64,000 nt of DNA. Source: an uncultured Lachnospira sp. (GTDB lineage: Bacteria; Bacillota; Clostridia; Lachnospirales; Lachnospiraceae). The number at the start of each line of letters is the position of its first letter. Position 1 is the first letter of the stretch. A program made the position numbers and the translations under genes. The notes below the pieces were generated by a model. The model ran no database searches, was not told the DNA's origin, and saw only the letters and a list, made by a program, of their open reading frames with translations. Positions 43,558 to 53,445 of this stretch are shown here, piece by piece. The stretch lies in assembly GCA_910585095.1 (NCBI GenBank), contig CAJUBU010000015.1, forward strand, positions 19,594 to 83,593, given 5' to 3'.

Positions 43558-44622
43558 TTAATTGGCAATCTGTCTGCCTGTGCCATCCATATGAAAATTC
43601 TCTTTTACAATCAGTTGTGATATAGGTACTAATGTGTAGCCTTGTTCTTGCAAACTTGTAATAACCGTTTCCAAAGCTTCTGCTGTATATTTTGCCCCAT
43701 TGTGCATAAGGATAATAGAACCATTTCCCAAAGCCTTATGCTGTGTAACCGTTTTTATAATATTGGATACACCATAATCTTTCCAATCAAGGCTGTCAAC
43801 ATCCCACTGAATCGGATAATGATTTATTCCATATGTAGTTTTTATCAATGTAGAATTATAATCCCCATATGGTGGTCGAAATAAAAAGCAATCGTATCCT
43901 GTAATTTCTTTTATTTTTGCGTCCACAGAAGAAATTTCTTGTATTTGTTCTGCTTCTGACAGTTTGCTCATCTGTTTATGATTTTCACTGTGATTACCTA
44001 AATCATGCCCACGTGCATAAATTTCTTTTACCATATCTGGATATTCTTTAACCCAGCCGCCTGTCATAAAAAATGTAACCTTGACATTGTATTTGTCAAG
44101 CGTATTGAGAATATCTAATGTATCATCAGCGCCCCATGCAGCATCAAACGATAAAGCAACCTTTTTTTCATCGGTTTTCACACAGTAAATTGGCAAATCT
44201 TTTTTTCCTGCACGACTGTCACCGACAATATTTCCTCCGCCAATTCCCTTTGATTTTGCATTGTTGGACTTTTCAGGTGTTGTACCATTTGATTCTGCAT
44301 TTGTTGATGTTGCAATCAACCGACCTGTATCATTTCCATTATTTTCTACATTATTAGAATTAGCAGACTGCATTGTGCGGATATCATCAAGAGGGTGATA
44401 ATATAAAAAAATGGCAAGTGCAGCTATGATAATAGCGGTCGACATAAGATATACAGCACGGGTGGCTTTTGTATTAGATTCCTCCTTTTTTGAATCTTTA
44501 TTTTTAAGTTTTTGCATGGGGTTAAACATATAAAAATAGTTCCAATCAAAAATGATTGTTATAATATATGATAATAACATAATAATGATGATTGAGAAAA
44601 ATAAAATATTATATATTCTCAT
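43558..44622 (-). CDS. Polysaccharide deacetylase (NodB family), membrane anchored
   Basis: About 354 aa. Two hydrophobic segments (about 4–28 and 58–76) precede a Ser/Asn-rich linker; the NodB domain follows. Metal and catalytic residues: VALSFDAAWG (Asp pair), HDLGNHSENHKQM (two His ligands), RPPYGDYN and a late IILMHNG His. Such enzymes deacetylate peptidoglycan or other amino-sugar polymers outside the cell, which changes lysozyme or peptide sensitivity. The start overlaps the upstream permease gene; ATG 44622 is chosen, and a later ATG (codon 39 of the long frame) is possible. It is last in the TCS–ABC operon. Confidence 0.88.
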   Translation of the reverse strand: MRIYNILFFSIIIIMLLSYIITIIFDWNYFYMFNPMQKLKNKDSKKEESNTKATRAVYLMSTAIIIAALAIFLYYHPLDDIRTMQSANSNNVENNGNDTGRLIATSTNAESNGTTPEKSNNAKSKGIGGGNIVGDSRAGKKDLPIYCVKTDEKKVALSFDAAWGADDTLDILNTLDKYNVKVTFFMTGGWVKEYPDMVKEIYARGHDLGNHSENHKQMSKLSEAEQIQEISSVDAKIKEITGYDCFLFRPPYGDYNSTLIKTTYGINHYPIQWDVDSLDWKDYGVSNIIKTVTQHKALGNGSIILMHNGAKYTAEALETVITSLQEQGYTLVPISQLIVKENFHMDGTGRQIAN

Positions 44623-47257
44623 TCTGTATTGTCTCAACAATATTTTTCCGATTAATTTTATTCATGGAATACTGTGTTGTTGCAAACAATAAAACAAATA
44701 CGGCTGCTATAGCTATCAATATGCCTCCATATGGCAATTGATACGACATTTCAATTCCCTCTGAAAACGCCTTATAAAAACAAATCGACAACACAATTCC
44801 TACTGGAATCCCAATCAATAACGATTTTATTCCATAAAATACACTTTCTAACCATACCATTCTTCTAAATTCTTTTTTTGTCATACCAATGGATTTTAAC
44901 ATGGCAAACTCCCTTGAGCGCAATTCCATATTGGTGGTAATGGTATTAAATATATTCGTAATACCAACCAGTGATATAACAATAATAAATCCATACAAAA
45001 ATATAGAAAACAATACTATTGTAGAACGATTTTGTTCATATTCCTGTTTTAAATTATTTAAATTATATTTTACAAAAGTTGCCTCATTTTCAAAGTTTTT
45101 TTGTATCTCATCAGGATTGTCACATTGAAGATAAATACAAAGTGAACTATATGGCATAGAATAACATTGATGATTATTCATCCATTCATCACTTACCACA
45201 ATAATACCATTTATACTTGTTTTATTTGTATCATAAAGTCCCATTGGATGCTCATTTGTTTGTATAGCAATTTCAATATCAATCTCTTTATTATCATCTA
45301 AATTTGCTGTCGAATTATTACTGTTATTATATTCATCATTAGACATTTTTGGCGTTAATCCATGAATTACATCACCAGACTTATAGTTATATTTCATTCC
45401 TGTAGCACGCTTGCCGCCTTTTTCATAACTTAAATAATCTGCAATCAAGATTCCTTTATCTTTGACCTTATCTGGCGATAATCCTAATTTTTTACAATAC
45501 GCTTTATATTCTTCATCTCCAATACTAGCTACCATAAATGAAATACCACTATCTTCTCTTACAATTTCTGGTATATACTGTAAATATTGTTCCGAAAATG
45601 GAATGTCTGATGTCTTTACCAAGATTTCCCCTCGTCTTAAAATTTCATACTGTTTGACGCCTTCCATCTGTGTAATCTGAGTTGCCTCTTTAAAATTTTC
45701 ATCAGAAAATACAGTTAATTGAATTTGATATGGAACATCCTTATAATATATGGAAGTAGCTTGAAAGCCAAGCTGTGTAAATGTTACCATAGCAACAAAC
45801 ACACTTACACTTACTACAATAGAAATGACCGTTGTTCTATACTTTACCCTTGCTCTGCGCAAATTCTTATATGCAATTGCTCCTCCCACGCCAAACAAAC
45901 GATTAAACATTTTTGGCGTATGAAGTTCTTTTGCCTTAATACGAATCATTTTATTGCCTCGTATAGCAACAATTGGTGAAACTTTTGCTGCTTCTCGTGC
46001 TGCTTTTCCTGCTGAAAAATAAAGTGTAATTGCTGCCAATAGGATACCTGCTATCACGGCTGGAACAGAAAACACGTAAACAAGTTCCACTCCTAAAACG
46101 GTTATCATAAGATTTCCTGTACACTTTACAACAATATAAGTCGCAAGCGTGCCGCATATAATGCCTAGTGGAATGCCAATACAGCCAAGCAGTATGGCTT
46201 CTCCATGCACCAATCGTCTGCGCTGTTTTTTTGTGGCGCCTATCGAAGACATCATACCATATAGTTTCATTTTCTCCGTCAATGATATAACAAAACTATT
46301 TCTTATACAAAATACACTGGTAAAAATAACAATCAAAATAGCTATGCCTGCTATACCATATAACATACTCTTTGTGCTGTCTGAAAAAAGCATAAGTTCC
46401 CACTTTAACAGCCAAATATTACACACATGAGAAGAAGCAACCTTTTCCATCTGTGCAAAGACTTCTTTATCTGCATCACCACGATTATAACGATTATAAA
46501 TATCTTCCGAAACACCTAAAATAGAAGCGGTTACTTTATCTCGATTTCGTATTGCAGACTCTGTATATTTCGCATAAATATTCACATGCGATATATTATT
46601 TTTATCCGACAAAAAAGTTATCATTGTATATCCCGGCGCTAATATTGGCTCTATATGCCTATTGGGACGTTTCATCAATCCAACAATCGTATATTCCACC
46701 TGCTGACCTACATGCAGTTCTTCCTCATCATTTATAAATGGATTATCCTGTCTTAATGCTTCTCCACCTCCGCTAAATCGCTCTCCTACACCTAACGACA
46801 ATTTATCGCCTACTTTATAAGAAACGCCTCCATTTGTCCAAATATGTTTTGAAATAATAATTTCATGGTCATTTTGCGGCAATCTTCCTTCAATCAAATC
46901 CACCCCTGCTGCTTTCATGCCATTTTCATCCATTGCATAAATATACAGATACGGTTTATCCGGATTTGTACTGCCCTCAAGCATGGCATATCCAATATCA
47001 TACATATAACCTAATGATTCAATATTTCGATTTTCTTCAAAATATTTTCGATTTTCTTGCTTGACATTATAAAAAGCATAGTGAAAATCACCACTGTATT
47101 TCTTTTCATATTCTACCATACTAGCACGAAAACTCTCCGCCAAACTCGCAATGGCAGTAATCAATGCCGTTGAAAGTAAAATGCCAATAATAGTAACAAT
47201 AGTACGTTTTTTATTGAGAAAAAAATTGCGCAATACCAATTTATTTAACACGTTCAT
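44609..47257 (-). CDS. ABC exporter permease, FtsX/MacB type
   Basis: 882 aa. Two FtsX-type units: TM1 near 18–38, then a large extracellular MacB-like domain (about 45–290), three helices (295–415), a second linked unit beginning GGAIAYKNLRRARVKYRTTVIS, a second extracellular domain (about 500–735), and three final helices. The typical cytosolic MLKSIGMTKKEFRRMVWLES segment precedes the last helices. Expected partner of the ATPase at 47276. Such exporters often remove or sense cell-envelope antimicrobial peptides (inference). It overlaps the deacetylase gene. Confidence 0.9.
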   Translation of the reverse strand: MNVLNKLVLRNFFLNKKRTIVTIIGILLSTALITAIASLAESFRASMVEYEKKYSGDFHYAFYNVKQENRKYFEENRNIESLGYMYDIGYAMLEGSTNPDKPYLYIYAMDENGMKAAGVDLIEGRLPQNDHEIIISKHIWTNGGVSYKVGDKLSLGVGERFSGGGEALRQDNPFINDEEELHVGQQVEYTIVGLMKRPNRHIEPILAPGYTMITFLSDKNNISHVNIYAKYTESAIRNRDKVTASILGVSEDIYNRYNRGDADKEVFAQMEKVASSHVCNIWLLKWELMLFSDSTKSMLYGIAGIAILIVIFTSVFCIRNSFVISLTEKMKLYGMMSSIGATKKQRRRLVHGEAILLGCIGIPLGIICGTLATYIVVKCTGNLMITVLGVELVYVFSVPAVIAGILLAAITLYFSAGKAAREAAKVSPIVAIRGNKMIRIKAKELHTPKMFNRLFGVGGAIAYKNLRRARVKYRTTVISIVVSVSVFVAMVTFTQLGFQATSIYYKDVPYQIQLTVFSDENFKEATQITQMEGVKQYEILRRGEILVKTSDIPFSEQYLQYIPEIVREDSGISFMVASIGDEEYKAYCKKLGLSPDKVKDKGILIADYLSYEKGGKRATGMKYNYKSGDVIHGLTPKMSNDEYNNSNNSTANLDDNKEIDIEIAIQTNEHPMGLYDTNKTSINGIIVVSDEWMNNHQCYSMPYSSLCIYLQCDNPDEIQKNFENEATFVKYNLNNLKQEYEQNRSTIVLFSIFLYGFIIVISLVGITNIFNTITTNMELRSREFAMLKSIGMTKKEFRRMVWLESVFYGIKSLLIGIPVGIVLSICFYKAFSEGIEMSYQLPYGGILIAIAAVFVLLFATTQYSMNKINRKNIVETIQNENI

Positions 47258-47275
47258 TTTGATTCCCTGCCTTTC

Positions 47276-48049
47276 CTAATTTAAAATAACATTTTGACCG
47301 TTGTTATCCAAATGGAACATATCGCTTTGACACTTGTTATCTAAATGATCGCTTTGCTTTATAAATCTTGCATTATCGCTGCGGTCACTGACAATTTTTC
47401 CATCTTCAATCGTCAACACTCTATCTGCTTGTTTTGCAATTTCTAAGTCATGGGTAATCATAATAATAGTCTGCATATATTTACGGTTAAATAATTTCAA
47501 TAATTCTATAATCTCTTTACTTGCCTTTGAATCAAGATTTCCTGTTGGTTCATCCGCCAATATAATCGCTGGACGATTCATCAACGCCCTTCCAATTGCT
47601 ACACGCTGCTGCTGCCCTCCTGATAATTCGTTTGGCAAATGACGCAATCTTTTGCTTAATCCAAGTGTTTCTGTAAGCTCCCTTAACAATTCTGCATCGG
47701 GCGTCTTTCTGTCTAATTCTGTTGGAAGTGTAATATTTTCTTTCACATTTAAAACAGGAATCAAATTAAAAAATTGATAAATCAATCCAACTTGACGCCT
47801 TCTAAAAATTGCTAACTTATCATCGTTCAAACGATAAATATCTTCATCTTCAATAAAAACGCTGCCTCTTGTCGGGCGGTCAACCCCGCCAAGTATATGA
47901 AGCAATGTGGACTTTCCGCTGCCAGAACTTCCTACAATCGCAACAAATTCTCCTTTTTCAATAGATAAATTAATATTGCTGATAGCTACAACTTGATTTT
48001 CTTTTTCTCCATAAATTTTTGTTAAATGTTCGGTTCTTAAAATTTCCAT
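47276..48049 (-). CDS. ABC exporter ATP-binding protein (MacB/LolD type)
   Basis: 257 aa. Walker A GSSGSGKSTLLHILGG, Q-loop QVGLIYQFFNLIP, signature LSGGQQQRVAIGRALM, Walker B IILADEPTGNLD and an MITHDLEIA switch His are all present, and KIYGEKENQV is the usual start. After the normal end there is an extra ~35-residue polar tail with a loosely repeated SDHLDNKCQSD / MFHLDNNGQN unit. AAAGGA precedes the ATG. It lies 18 nt before the permease gene. Confidence 0.94.
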   Translation of the reverse strand: MEILRTEHLTKIYGEKENQVVAISNINLSIEKGEFVAIVGSSGSGKSTLLHILGGVDRPTRGSVFIEDEDIYRLNDDKLAIFRRRQVGLIYQFFNLIPVLNVKENITLPTELDRKTPDAELLRELTETLGLSKRLRHLPNELSGGQQQRVAIGRALMNRPAIILADEPTGNLDSKASKEIIELLKLFNRKYMQTIIMITHDLEIAKQADRVLTIEDGKIVSDRSDNARFIKQSDHLDNKCQSDMFHLDNNGQNVILN

Positions 48050-48117
48050 TTACATCAGTCCTTTCATTTACTTTATGCTCACAGCATAACAAAGCAAAAT
48101 GACATTTTGATGACATT

Positions 48118-49341
48118 TTAAGATTTTAAAAATTTTATTAAAAAGGTTGTGTTTTTGTCCTCCTCTGATGATACTGTAATATATCCATTTTGCCGCTCTA
48201 TAATCTCTTTGCACAATGCTAAACCTATCCCTACACTGTCCTCTTTTGCAGCGCTGCTTTTATAAAACCGCTCAAAAATATGCTTTTGGTCTTTAGAAGA
48301 AATCCCTTTTCCAAAATCAATCACTGAAATAGCCGTATACACGGTATTATCATCAACATGAACAATCACCTGTCCATCGATTGGACTGTGTTCTATCGCA
48401 TTTTTTACTAAATTGGTAATAGCTTCTTTAATCCAATGTTTATCGCCATAAATAACAACGTTACACATTCCTTCTTTGTTTAATTGAATCTGCTTCCATT
48501 CTGCCATCAGCGTCAAATTTTCAAATACTTCTTCTAACATACTATCCACATAAATGATATTTTTTTCAAATTCAATAACGCCTGCATCCATTCGCGATAA
48601 CTTTAACAGCGTTACCACAAGCCAATTGACATTGGTAATCTGCCTTGTAATTTCAGACAAAAACTTGAGCCGCGTTGCCTCCTCCATATGTTCACTCTCT
48701 GAGAGATTATCCAAAAGAACAAGACAAGATGTAAGAGGTGTTTTTAACTGGTGGGAAATATCGGATACCGAATCTGCCAATGCTTTTTTTCCCTTGCTTG
48801 ATTGTTCTGCTACCTTCTTTAACATAATTGTAACTTTGTACAACTCATTTTTTAATCCACTCAACTCATCCTCTTGATTGTCTTCCATTTCTAAAATATA
48901 TATTCCCTGTTCAATCTTTCGTATATAGGTAGTCAACTCTGCAATTTTTTTGTCACGCTGTCTTTGATAAAGCCAAATCAACAACAATATTCCCACACAT
49001 AAAAATACAAACAAAAAATTACTTGCAATAAGAATGTCTCTCTTATATTTTCCTTGACTTAAAATCGGCATATTTTGCGGAAATATTCCATAATGTTCAA
49101 GTATAGATTCATCTATTTTTTTCAATTCATTTTTATTTAAAATTTCAATCCATTCCTCTTCTCTAAAATGAGGATATTGCTCTTTTACGCTTTCCAGCAA
49201 AATGGCAAGAACATTATAATATCCATCGGACATTTCCTGTATTGTCTGCTGTATAGAAAAATTCCATGTTATTATGATGATTACCATAAACACCGCTGTC
49301 ATCATTATATATTTTTTAAAGGATTTATTTGTACCCCACAT
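48118..49341 (-). CDS. Sensor histidine kinase linked to the ABC exporter
   Basis: 407 aa. TM1 (about 10–30), an extracellular loop of about 75 residues, TM2 (about 107–126), then a dimerisation domain with DISHQLKTPLTSCLV (phospho-His near 196) and an ATPase domain with NLVKNAIEHS and SVGIGLALCKEII. The gene stands between its response regulator and the ABC exporter genes, matching the arrangement of peptide-sensing kinases. The signal is unknown. Confidence 0.92.
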   Translation of the reverse strand: MWGTNKSFKKYIMMTAVFMVIIIITWNFSIQQTIQEMSDGYYNVLAILLESVKEQYPHFREEEWIEILNKNELKKIDESILEHYGIFPQNMPILSQGKYKRDILIASNFLFVFLCVGILLLIWLYQRQRDKKIAELTTYIRKIEQGIYILEMEDNQEDELSGLKNELYKVTIMLKKVAEQSSKGKKALADSVSDISHQLKTPLTSCLVLLDNLSESEHMEEATRLKFLSEITRQITNVNWLVVTLLKLSRMDAGVIEFEKNIIYVDSMLEEVFENLTLMAEWKQIQLNKEGMCNVVIYGDKHWIKEAITNLVKNAIEHSPIDGQVIVHVDDNTVYTAISVIDFGKGISSKDQKHIFERFYKSSAAKEDSVGIGLALCKEIIERQNGYITVSSEEDKNTTFLIKFLKS

Positions 49342-49352
49342 TCTTTTTCACT

Positions 49353-50018
49353 CTACTCTTTCTCAATTCTATATCCCATACCACGCACCGTTTTAATAAT
49401 TTCTCCGTCCAAATCTCCAATTTTTTTGCGAATCCGTTTCATAGTTACAGTAAGTGTATTATCATTTACAAAATTACCAGCCGCATCCCAAATGTCCGCT
49501 AGAATTTCATCTCGTGTAAATAATTTCCCTTGATTATTCATCATACTGCTTAAAATTTTATATTCCAGCTTTGTGAGAACAACATCTTCTCCATGACTGT
49601 ATGCTTTGCCTGTTTTCGTGTCTAATTTTAAAAATTTACAGCACAGCATATCTTGTGATTTCCCTCTTCGGCGCAAAACATTTTTAATACGTGAAATCAG
49701 TTCCCTATTACGAAATGGTTTTTGAATATAATCATCAGCCCCCATATCAAAACCTTGTACAACATCTTTTTCTTCCTCTTTTGCTGTCAAAAAAATAATT
49801 GGTATATCTTGAATTTTCTTAAATTGTTTACAAAGTTCAAATCCATTTCCATCTGGAAGCGTAATATCAAGCAGCACTAAATCAAAATTTTGTTGTCCAA
49901 AAAATACAATTGCTTCTTCAAAAGTTCTTGCAACTGTATATGTATAACCTTCTTCCTGAAGTAAATATTCTAAACCTAATATAATGGATTCATTGTCTTC
50001 TACTAATAATAAATTCAT
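49353..50018 (-). CDS. OmpR-family response regulator linked to the ABC exporter
   Basis: 222 aa. The receiver begins MNLLLVEDNESI with acidic residues, the phospho-Asp lies in LLDITLPDGNG and the Lys in YIQKPFRN. The winged helix ends IKTVRGMGYRIEK. The open frame extends to 50057, but those residues come from a hairpin and are not conserved. ATG 50018 fits the family start yet has no Shine-Dalgarno sequence, since a GC-rich hairpin replaces the expected site. First gene of the operon with kinase, ATPase, permease and deacetylase. Confidence 0.91.
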   Translation of the reverse strand: MNLLLVEDNESIILGLEYLLQEEGYTYTVARTFEEAIVFFGQQNFDLVLLDITLPDGNGFELCKQFKKIQDIPIIFLTAKEEEKDVVQGFDMGADDYIQKPFRNRELISRIKNVLRRRGKSQDMLCCKFLKLDTKTGKAYSHGEDVVLTKLEYKILSSMMNNQGKLFTRDEILADIWDAAGNFVNDNTLTVTMKRIRKKIGDLDGEIIKTVRGMGYRIEKE

Positions 50019-50038
50019 AAAATTTAACAGACACAAAA

Positions 50039-50076
50039 TCCCACTGCCTTTAGGCAATGGGAGGAATGTCGTTCCC
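50039..50076. other. Double hairpin directly upstream of the response-regulator gene
   Basis: TCCCACTGCC (50039–50048) and GGCAATGGGA (50053–50062) form a 10-bp stem with one G·T and loop TTTA; GGAA/TTCC follows to 50076. On the minus strand a TTTT follows the first stem, so it looks like a terminator just 20 nt before a start codon. The imperfect palindrome with a TTTA loop is reminiscent of IS200/IS605 end hairpins (uncertain). Confidence 0.45.
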
Positions 50077-50160
50077 TTTCTATATTAATAAATATTTTAA
50101 TATAACTTACAAAGCTTTTATATTTTGCATTTTATCATATACTTATAAGCAACTCAAACA

Positions 50161-50195
50161 AAAATGGCGTCCAGTTCTTCACTAGACGCCATTTT
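50161..50195. terminator. Bidirectional terminator after the CapA-like gene
   Basis: AAAATGGCGTC (50161–50171) and GACGCCATTTT (50185–50195) pair over 11 bp, with A/T runs on both sides. It lies about 75 nt past the CapA stop on the minus strand and before the response-regulator leader. Confidence 0.85.
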
Positions 50196-50268
50196 TTATT
50201 TGATATTAAAAAAACTTGCAACACATGCCTCCATTATTATGAATGTTTTGATAGACTCTCTATCCATT

Positions 50269-51582
50269 CTAATAATCTTCCCCCATTACCATTTTTACAA
50301 AATCCTTACAATATTGGAGTGAAAAATTACTAGAACCATGTGTAGGAAGTCCCATCTGATGCGCACCACAATAACATGTTCCATATGTTGTATAACAGTG
50401 GTTTCCGTCATTGCGAATCGCATTTGCGCTTGCTAACTCTTCTGTATAATCTTCTAACTTATATGTTGTAATGAGTTTATATCCAAATTGTTTATGTGTA
50501 ACTAATGGTACAAATGAATAGGTATCAATATAAGCTTCATCATTCTTTTTTGTGAGACGAACTTTAGCCATACCGCCAATCATACGAGGCATTTCATCTT
50601 GGTTGGAAACAAAATTGCCAAGTGAATAATAAACGACCATCTTAGAACCATCTTCCCTTGTAAATTCCTCAACAGGCTCAATAACATGAGGATGTGTTCC
50701 AAGTACCAAGTCAACGCCTTCTTCAAGAAATACATTAGTCCAATATTTTTGATAATCAGTTGCTTCATAAACGTACTCTGTACCCCAATGCGGACACATA
50801 ATCACCATATCTGCCATCGCTTTTGCACGTCTAATATCATTTCTTACTTTTTCTTCGTCATCAAACGTATCTACACAATATGGTGCAGAGGAAGGTATTG
50901 GTATACCATTTGTTCCATACGTATAATTCAGTACTGCTACTTTAAAACCTTCTTTTTCATATACATAAATCTTGTCTGCACTCTCTGCTGAGTCATGTAT
51001 GCCAAGATAAGGAATATCAGGATGTTTTGTATTCCAAAATTCGGTGGTTGCTAAAAGACCATTTAATCCTTTATCAATGGCATGATTGGTTGCATGAAGT
51101 ATAATATTAAAGCCAGCCGCAACTTCCGCATCGCCTATTTCCTGTGGACTATTAAAGCACGGATAAGCGCTAAGCCCCATATCAACGCCGCCAAGAATCG
51201 TCTCTTGATTGACAATCTTCATATCAGCAGCAGCAATATCATCTGCAATATTGGCAAAAAGATGGTCAAAATTGTAATTGCCTTCGCCGTCGTTACCTGA
51301 CTTATAGACACCTTCATGTATCAACATATCCCCTATCATCATCAAATCAATATTTACGATTTGTTCTTTTGTTGTGGGAGGCTCTGTGACAGCTTCTGTT
51401 GTAGGGTCTGACTGCGCTACATTTCCATTTTCTGGTTTTTTCGTTTTGGTGATAAACGCTGCTACTACAGCAATCAGGCAAACACATGTAATTGCTATCA
51501 GTGCAAATATAATCGCAAGCTGTTTCTGCCTTTGCTTTTTCTTTCGTAAGCTTCTTCTTTTTCTTTTATTTTGTGTTACCAT
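50269..51582 (-). CDS. CapA-like metallophosphatase-fold protein
   Basis: 437 aa. A basic N terminus and one membrane helix (about 25–47) anchor it, followed by a Thr/Glu/Pro linker and a CapA-type domain related to poly-gamma-glutamate synthesis protein CapA. Seen: LMMIGDMLIHEGVYK, VNQETILGG, ILHATNHAIDKG, CPHWGTEYVYEA, LGTHPHVIEPVEEF and VYYSLGNFVSNQ, giving the Asp/Asn/His metal-site pattern. The function of such anchored CapA proteins in clostridia is not established; a role in envelope polymer metabolism is likely. AAAGGA precedes the ATG. Single gene with its own terminator. Confidence 0.87.
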   Translation of the reverse strand: MVTQNKRKRRSLRKKKQRQKQLAIIFALIAITCVCLIAVVAAFITKTKKPENGNVAQSDPTTEAVTEPPTTKEQIVNIDLMMIGDMLIHEGVYKSGNDGEGNYNFDHLFANIADDIAAADMKIVNQETILGGVDMGLSAYPCFNSPQEIGDAEVAAGFNIILHATNHAIDKGLNGLLATTEFWNTKHPDIPYLGIHDSAESADKIYVYEKEGFKVAVLNYTYGTNGIPIPSSAPYCVDTFDDEEKVRNDIRRAKAMADMVIMCPHWGTEYVYEATDYQKYWTNVFLEEGVDLVLGTHPHVIEPVEEFTREDGSKMVVYYSLGNFVSNQDEMPRMIGGMAKVRLTKKNDEAYIDTYSFVPLVTHKQFGYKLITTYKLEDYTEELASANAIRNDGNHCYTTYGTCYCGAHQMGLPTHGSSNFSLQYCKDFVKMVMGEDY

Positions 51583-51800
51583 AAAATAATCCTTTCGTAC
51601 ATTGGTTTCAATATTGACTTCCTTATATTATATGTAACTTCAGTAATTTTACTAAAATATATGGACATTTTCAAGTAGAAACTTAGGAACAAATTATAAA
51701 ATACGTCATCTAAAAGCTTAAACATCAAGTTTAACCCAAAATAGAAATATCTGTATAAATATAAAACTTTTATCCATTATTTAAAAATACTTTCATTTAA

Positions 51801-51835
51801 AAACGCTTTACTGTAAAATAAGCGTTTGTTATAAT
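51801..51835 (+). promoter_or_regulatory. glnA promoter with overlapping inverted repeat
   Basis: A -35 TTTACT (51807–51812), 17-bp spacer and -10 TATAAT (51830–51835). An inverted repeat AAACGCTT (51801–51808) / AAGCGTTT (51820–51827) spans the -35, a likely repressor site. A ~200-nt leader containing the R1 element follows before glnA. Confidence 0.6.
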
Positions 51836-51865
51836 AAATAAAATTTATGTTTGCCAAAAACGAAA

Positions 51866-52047
51866 GGACTTAGTGTGAAAAATAATGCTGATACACTTAT
51901 TTTTCACAAACAAACAAGTTTGTTACCTATTTGTGCCGAAGCGTCACAAATAGAATTTGATACGACAATAGAAATCGCCTACGCAACTGCTTTAGCAGTT
52001 TTTTCTATTGCGCAATTCCTACGCTACGCTTCAGAATGGAGATTTTT
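51866..52047 (+). repeat. R1 structured repeat, copy 2, in the glnA leader
   Basis: Starts near GGACTTAGTGTG and ends CAGAATGGAGATTTTT directly before the glnA ATG, supplying its ribosome site. Hairpins: TGAAAAATAA/TTATTTTTCA, AACAAAC/GTTTGTT, CTATTTGTG/CACAAATAG, AATAGAAA/TTTCTATT and AACTGC/GCAGTT. An open frame from GTG 51875 (KNNADTLIFHKQ … [10 protein letters not shown]) ends just past the glnA start. It has an 18-bp insertion compared with the gatA–gatB copy. Confidence 0.85.
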
Positions 52048-53394
52048 ATGAAAAAATTTGAAGGCAGATACTCCAAAGAAGACATATTCCGAATGGTTGA
52101 AGAAGAAGATGTCGAATTTATAAGACTTCAATTTACGGATATATTTGGCGTGCTTAAAAATATGGCAATTACTTCAAGCCAATTAGCCAAAGCGCTGGAC
52201 AATCAATGTATGTTTGACGGTTCATCCGTAGAAGGATTTGCACGAATTGAAGAATCGGATATGTATTTACACCCTGATTATGATACATTTGAAATATTCC
52301 CATGGAGACCACAACAAGGAAAGGTAGCACGTCTTATATGTGATATTTATACACCAGATAGAAAACCATTTGTCGGTGATTCAAGAAATATTCTTAAAAA
52401 TGTACTCAAACAGGCAAAAGAAATGGGTTATATTTTTGATGTTGGACCAGAATGTGAATTTTTTTTATTTCACACGGATGAAAATGGACAGCCAACAACA
52501 ATGTCTCATGAAAAAGCAGGATATTTCGATTTAGGACCAATGGATTTAGGCGAAAATGTACGACGTGATATGGTTCTTACACTGGAAGATATGGATTTTG
52601 AAATCGAATCATCACACCATGAAATTGCACCTTCTCAGCATGAAATTGACTTTAAATATGACCATGCACTTATTACAGCAGATAATATTTTAACATTTAA
52701 ACTTGCAGTAAAAACGATTGCCAAAAGACACGGCTTATATGCAACATTTATGCCAAAACCAAAATACGGCGTGAATGGTTCTGGTATGCACGTCAATATG
52801 TCTATGACGGATATTGATGGAAACGATGTGTTTACTGATAAAAATGACCCTCTTAGACTATCTAAAACAGCATATCATTTTATAGCGGGGCTATTAAAAC
52901 ATGCAAAAGGAATGACTGCTATTACAAACCCTTTAGTCAATTCTTATAAAAGACTGGTTCCTGGTTATGAAGCTCCTATATATATTGCATGGTCTGCGAC
53001 AAACCGTAGCCCTCTTATAAGAATACCTGCATCAAGGGAACATAATACAAGAATTGAACTTAGAAATCCAGACCCTTCTTCCAATCCTTACCTTGTTCTT
53101 GCACTTTGTCTGGCAGCAGGGCTTGATGGTATTAAGAATCAATTAGAAGTCCCTCACGCTGTCGATTGCAATATTTTTGAGATGACCGAAAAGGAACGCT
53201 TACAGGCAGGAATTGAAAGTTTGCCTGCTAATTTATACGAAGCTATCCAATGTATGAAAGAAGATACATTTGTATGTAAAGTGCTAGGTTCACATATTAC
53301 AGAAAAATATATTCATGCTAAATTAAAAGAATGGAACGATTACCGCACACATATTTCCCAATGGGAACTAGAAGAATACCTTGCAAAATTCTAA
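52048..53394 (+). CDS. glnA: Glutamine synthetase, type I (GSI-alpha)
   Basis: 448 aa. Makes glutamine from glutamate, ammonia and ATP; it also supplies the glutamine used by GatCAB. Seen: [28 protein letters not shown], the metal/Glu site [47 protein letters not shown] and RSPLIRIPA. The length and lack of an adenylylation-site insertion fit the feedback-controlled GSI-alpha of Gram-positives. ATG 52048 follows the ribosome site at the end of R1; a longer frame from 52036 starts inside it. The next gene encodes an ANTAR regulator. Confidence 0.97.
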   Translation: MKKFEGRYSKEDIFRMVEEEDVEFIRLQFTDIFGVLKNMAITSSQLAKALDNQCMFDGSSVEGFARIEESDMYLHPDYDTFEIFPWRPQQGKVARLICDIYTPDRKPFVGDSRNILKNVLKQAKEMGYIFDVGPECEFFLFHTDENGQPTTMSHEKAGYFDLGPMDLGENVRRDMVLTLEDMDFEIESSHHEIAPSQHEIDFKYDHALITADNILTFKLAVKTIAKRHGLYATFMPKPKYGVNGSGMHVNMSMTDIDGNDVFTDKNDPLRLSKTAYHFIAGLLKHAKGMTAITNPLVNSYKRLVPGYEAPIYIAWSATNRSPLIRIPASREHNTRIELRNPDPSSNPYLVLALCLAAGLDGIKNQLEVPHAVDCNIFEMTEKERLQAGIESLPANLYEAIQCMKEDTFVCKVLGSHITEKYIHAKLKEWNDYRTHISQWELEEYLAKF

Positions 53395-53445
53395 ATCATT
53401 TATCCCATACAACCAATTAGACATTGACAAAGTTGGAGGCAAAGT

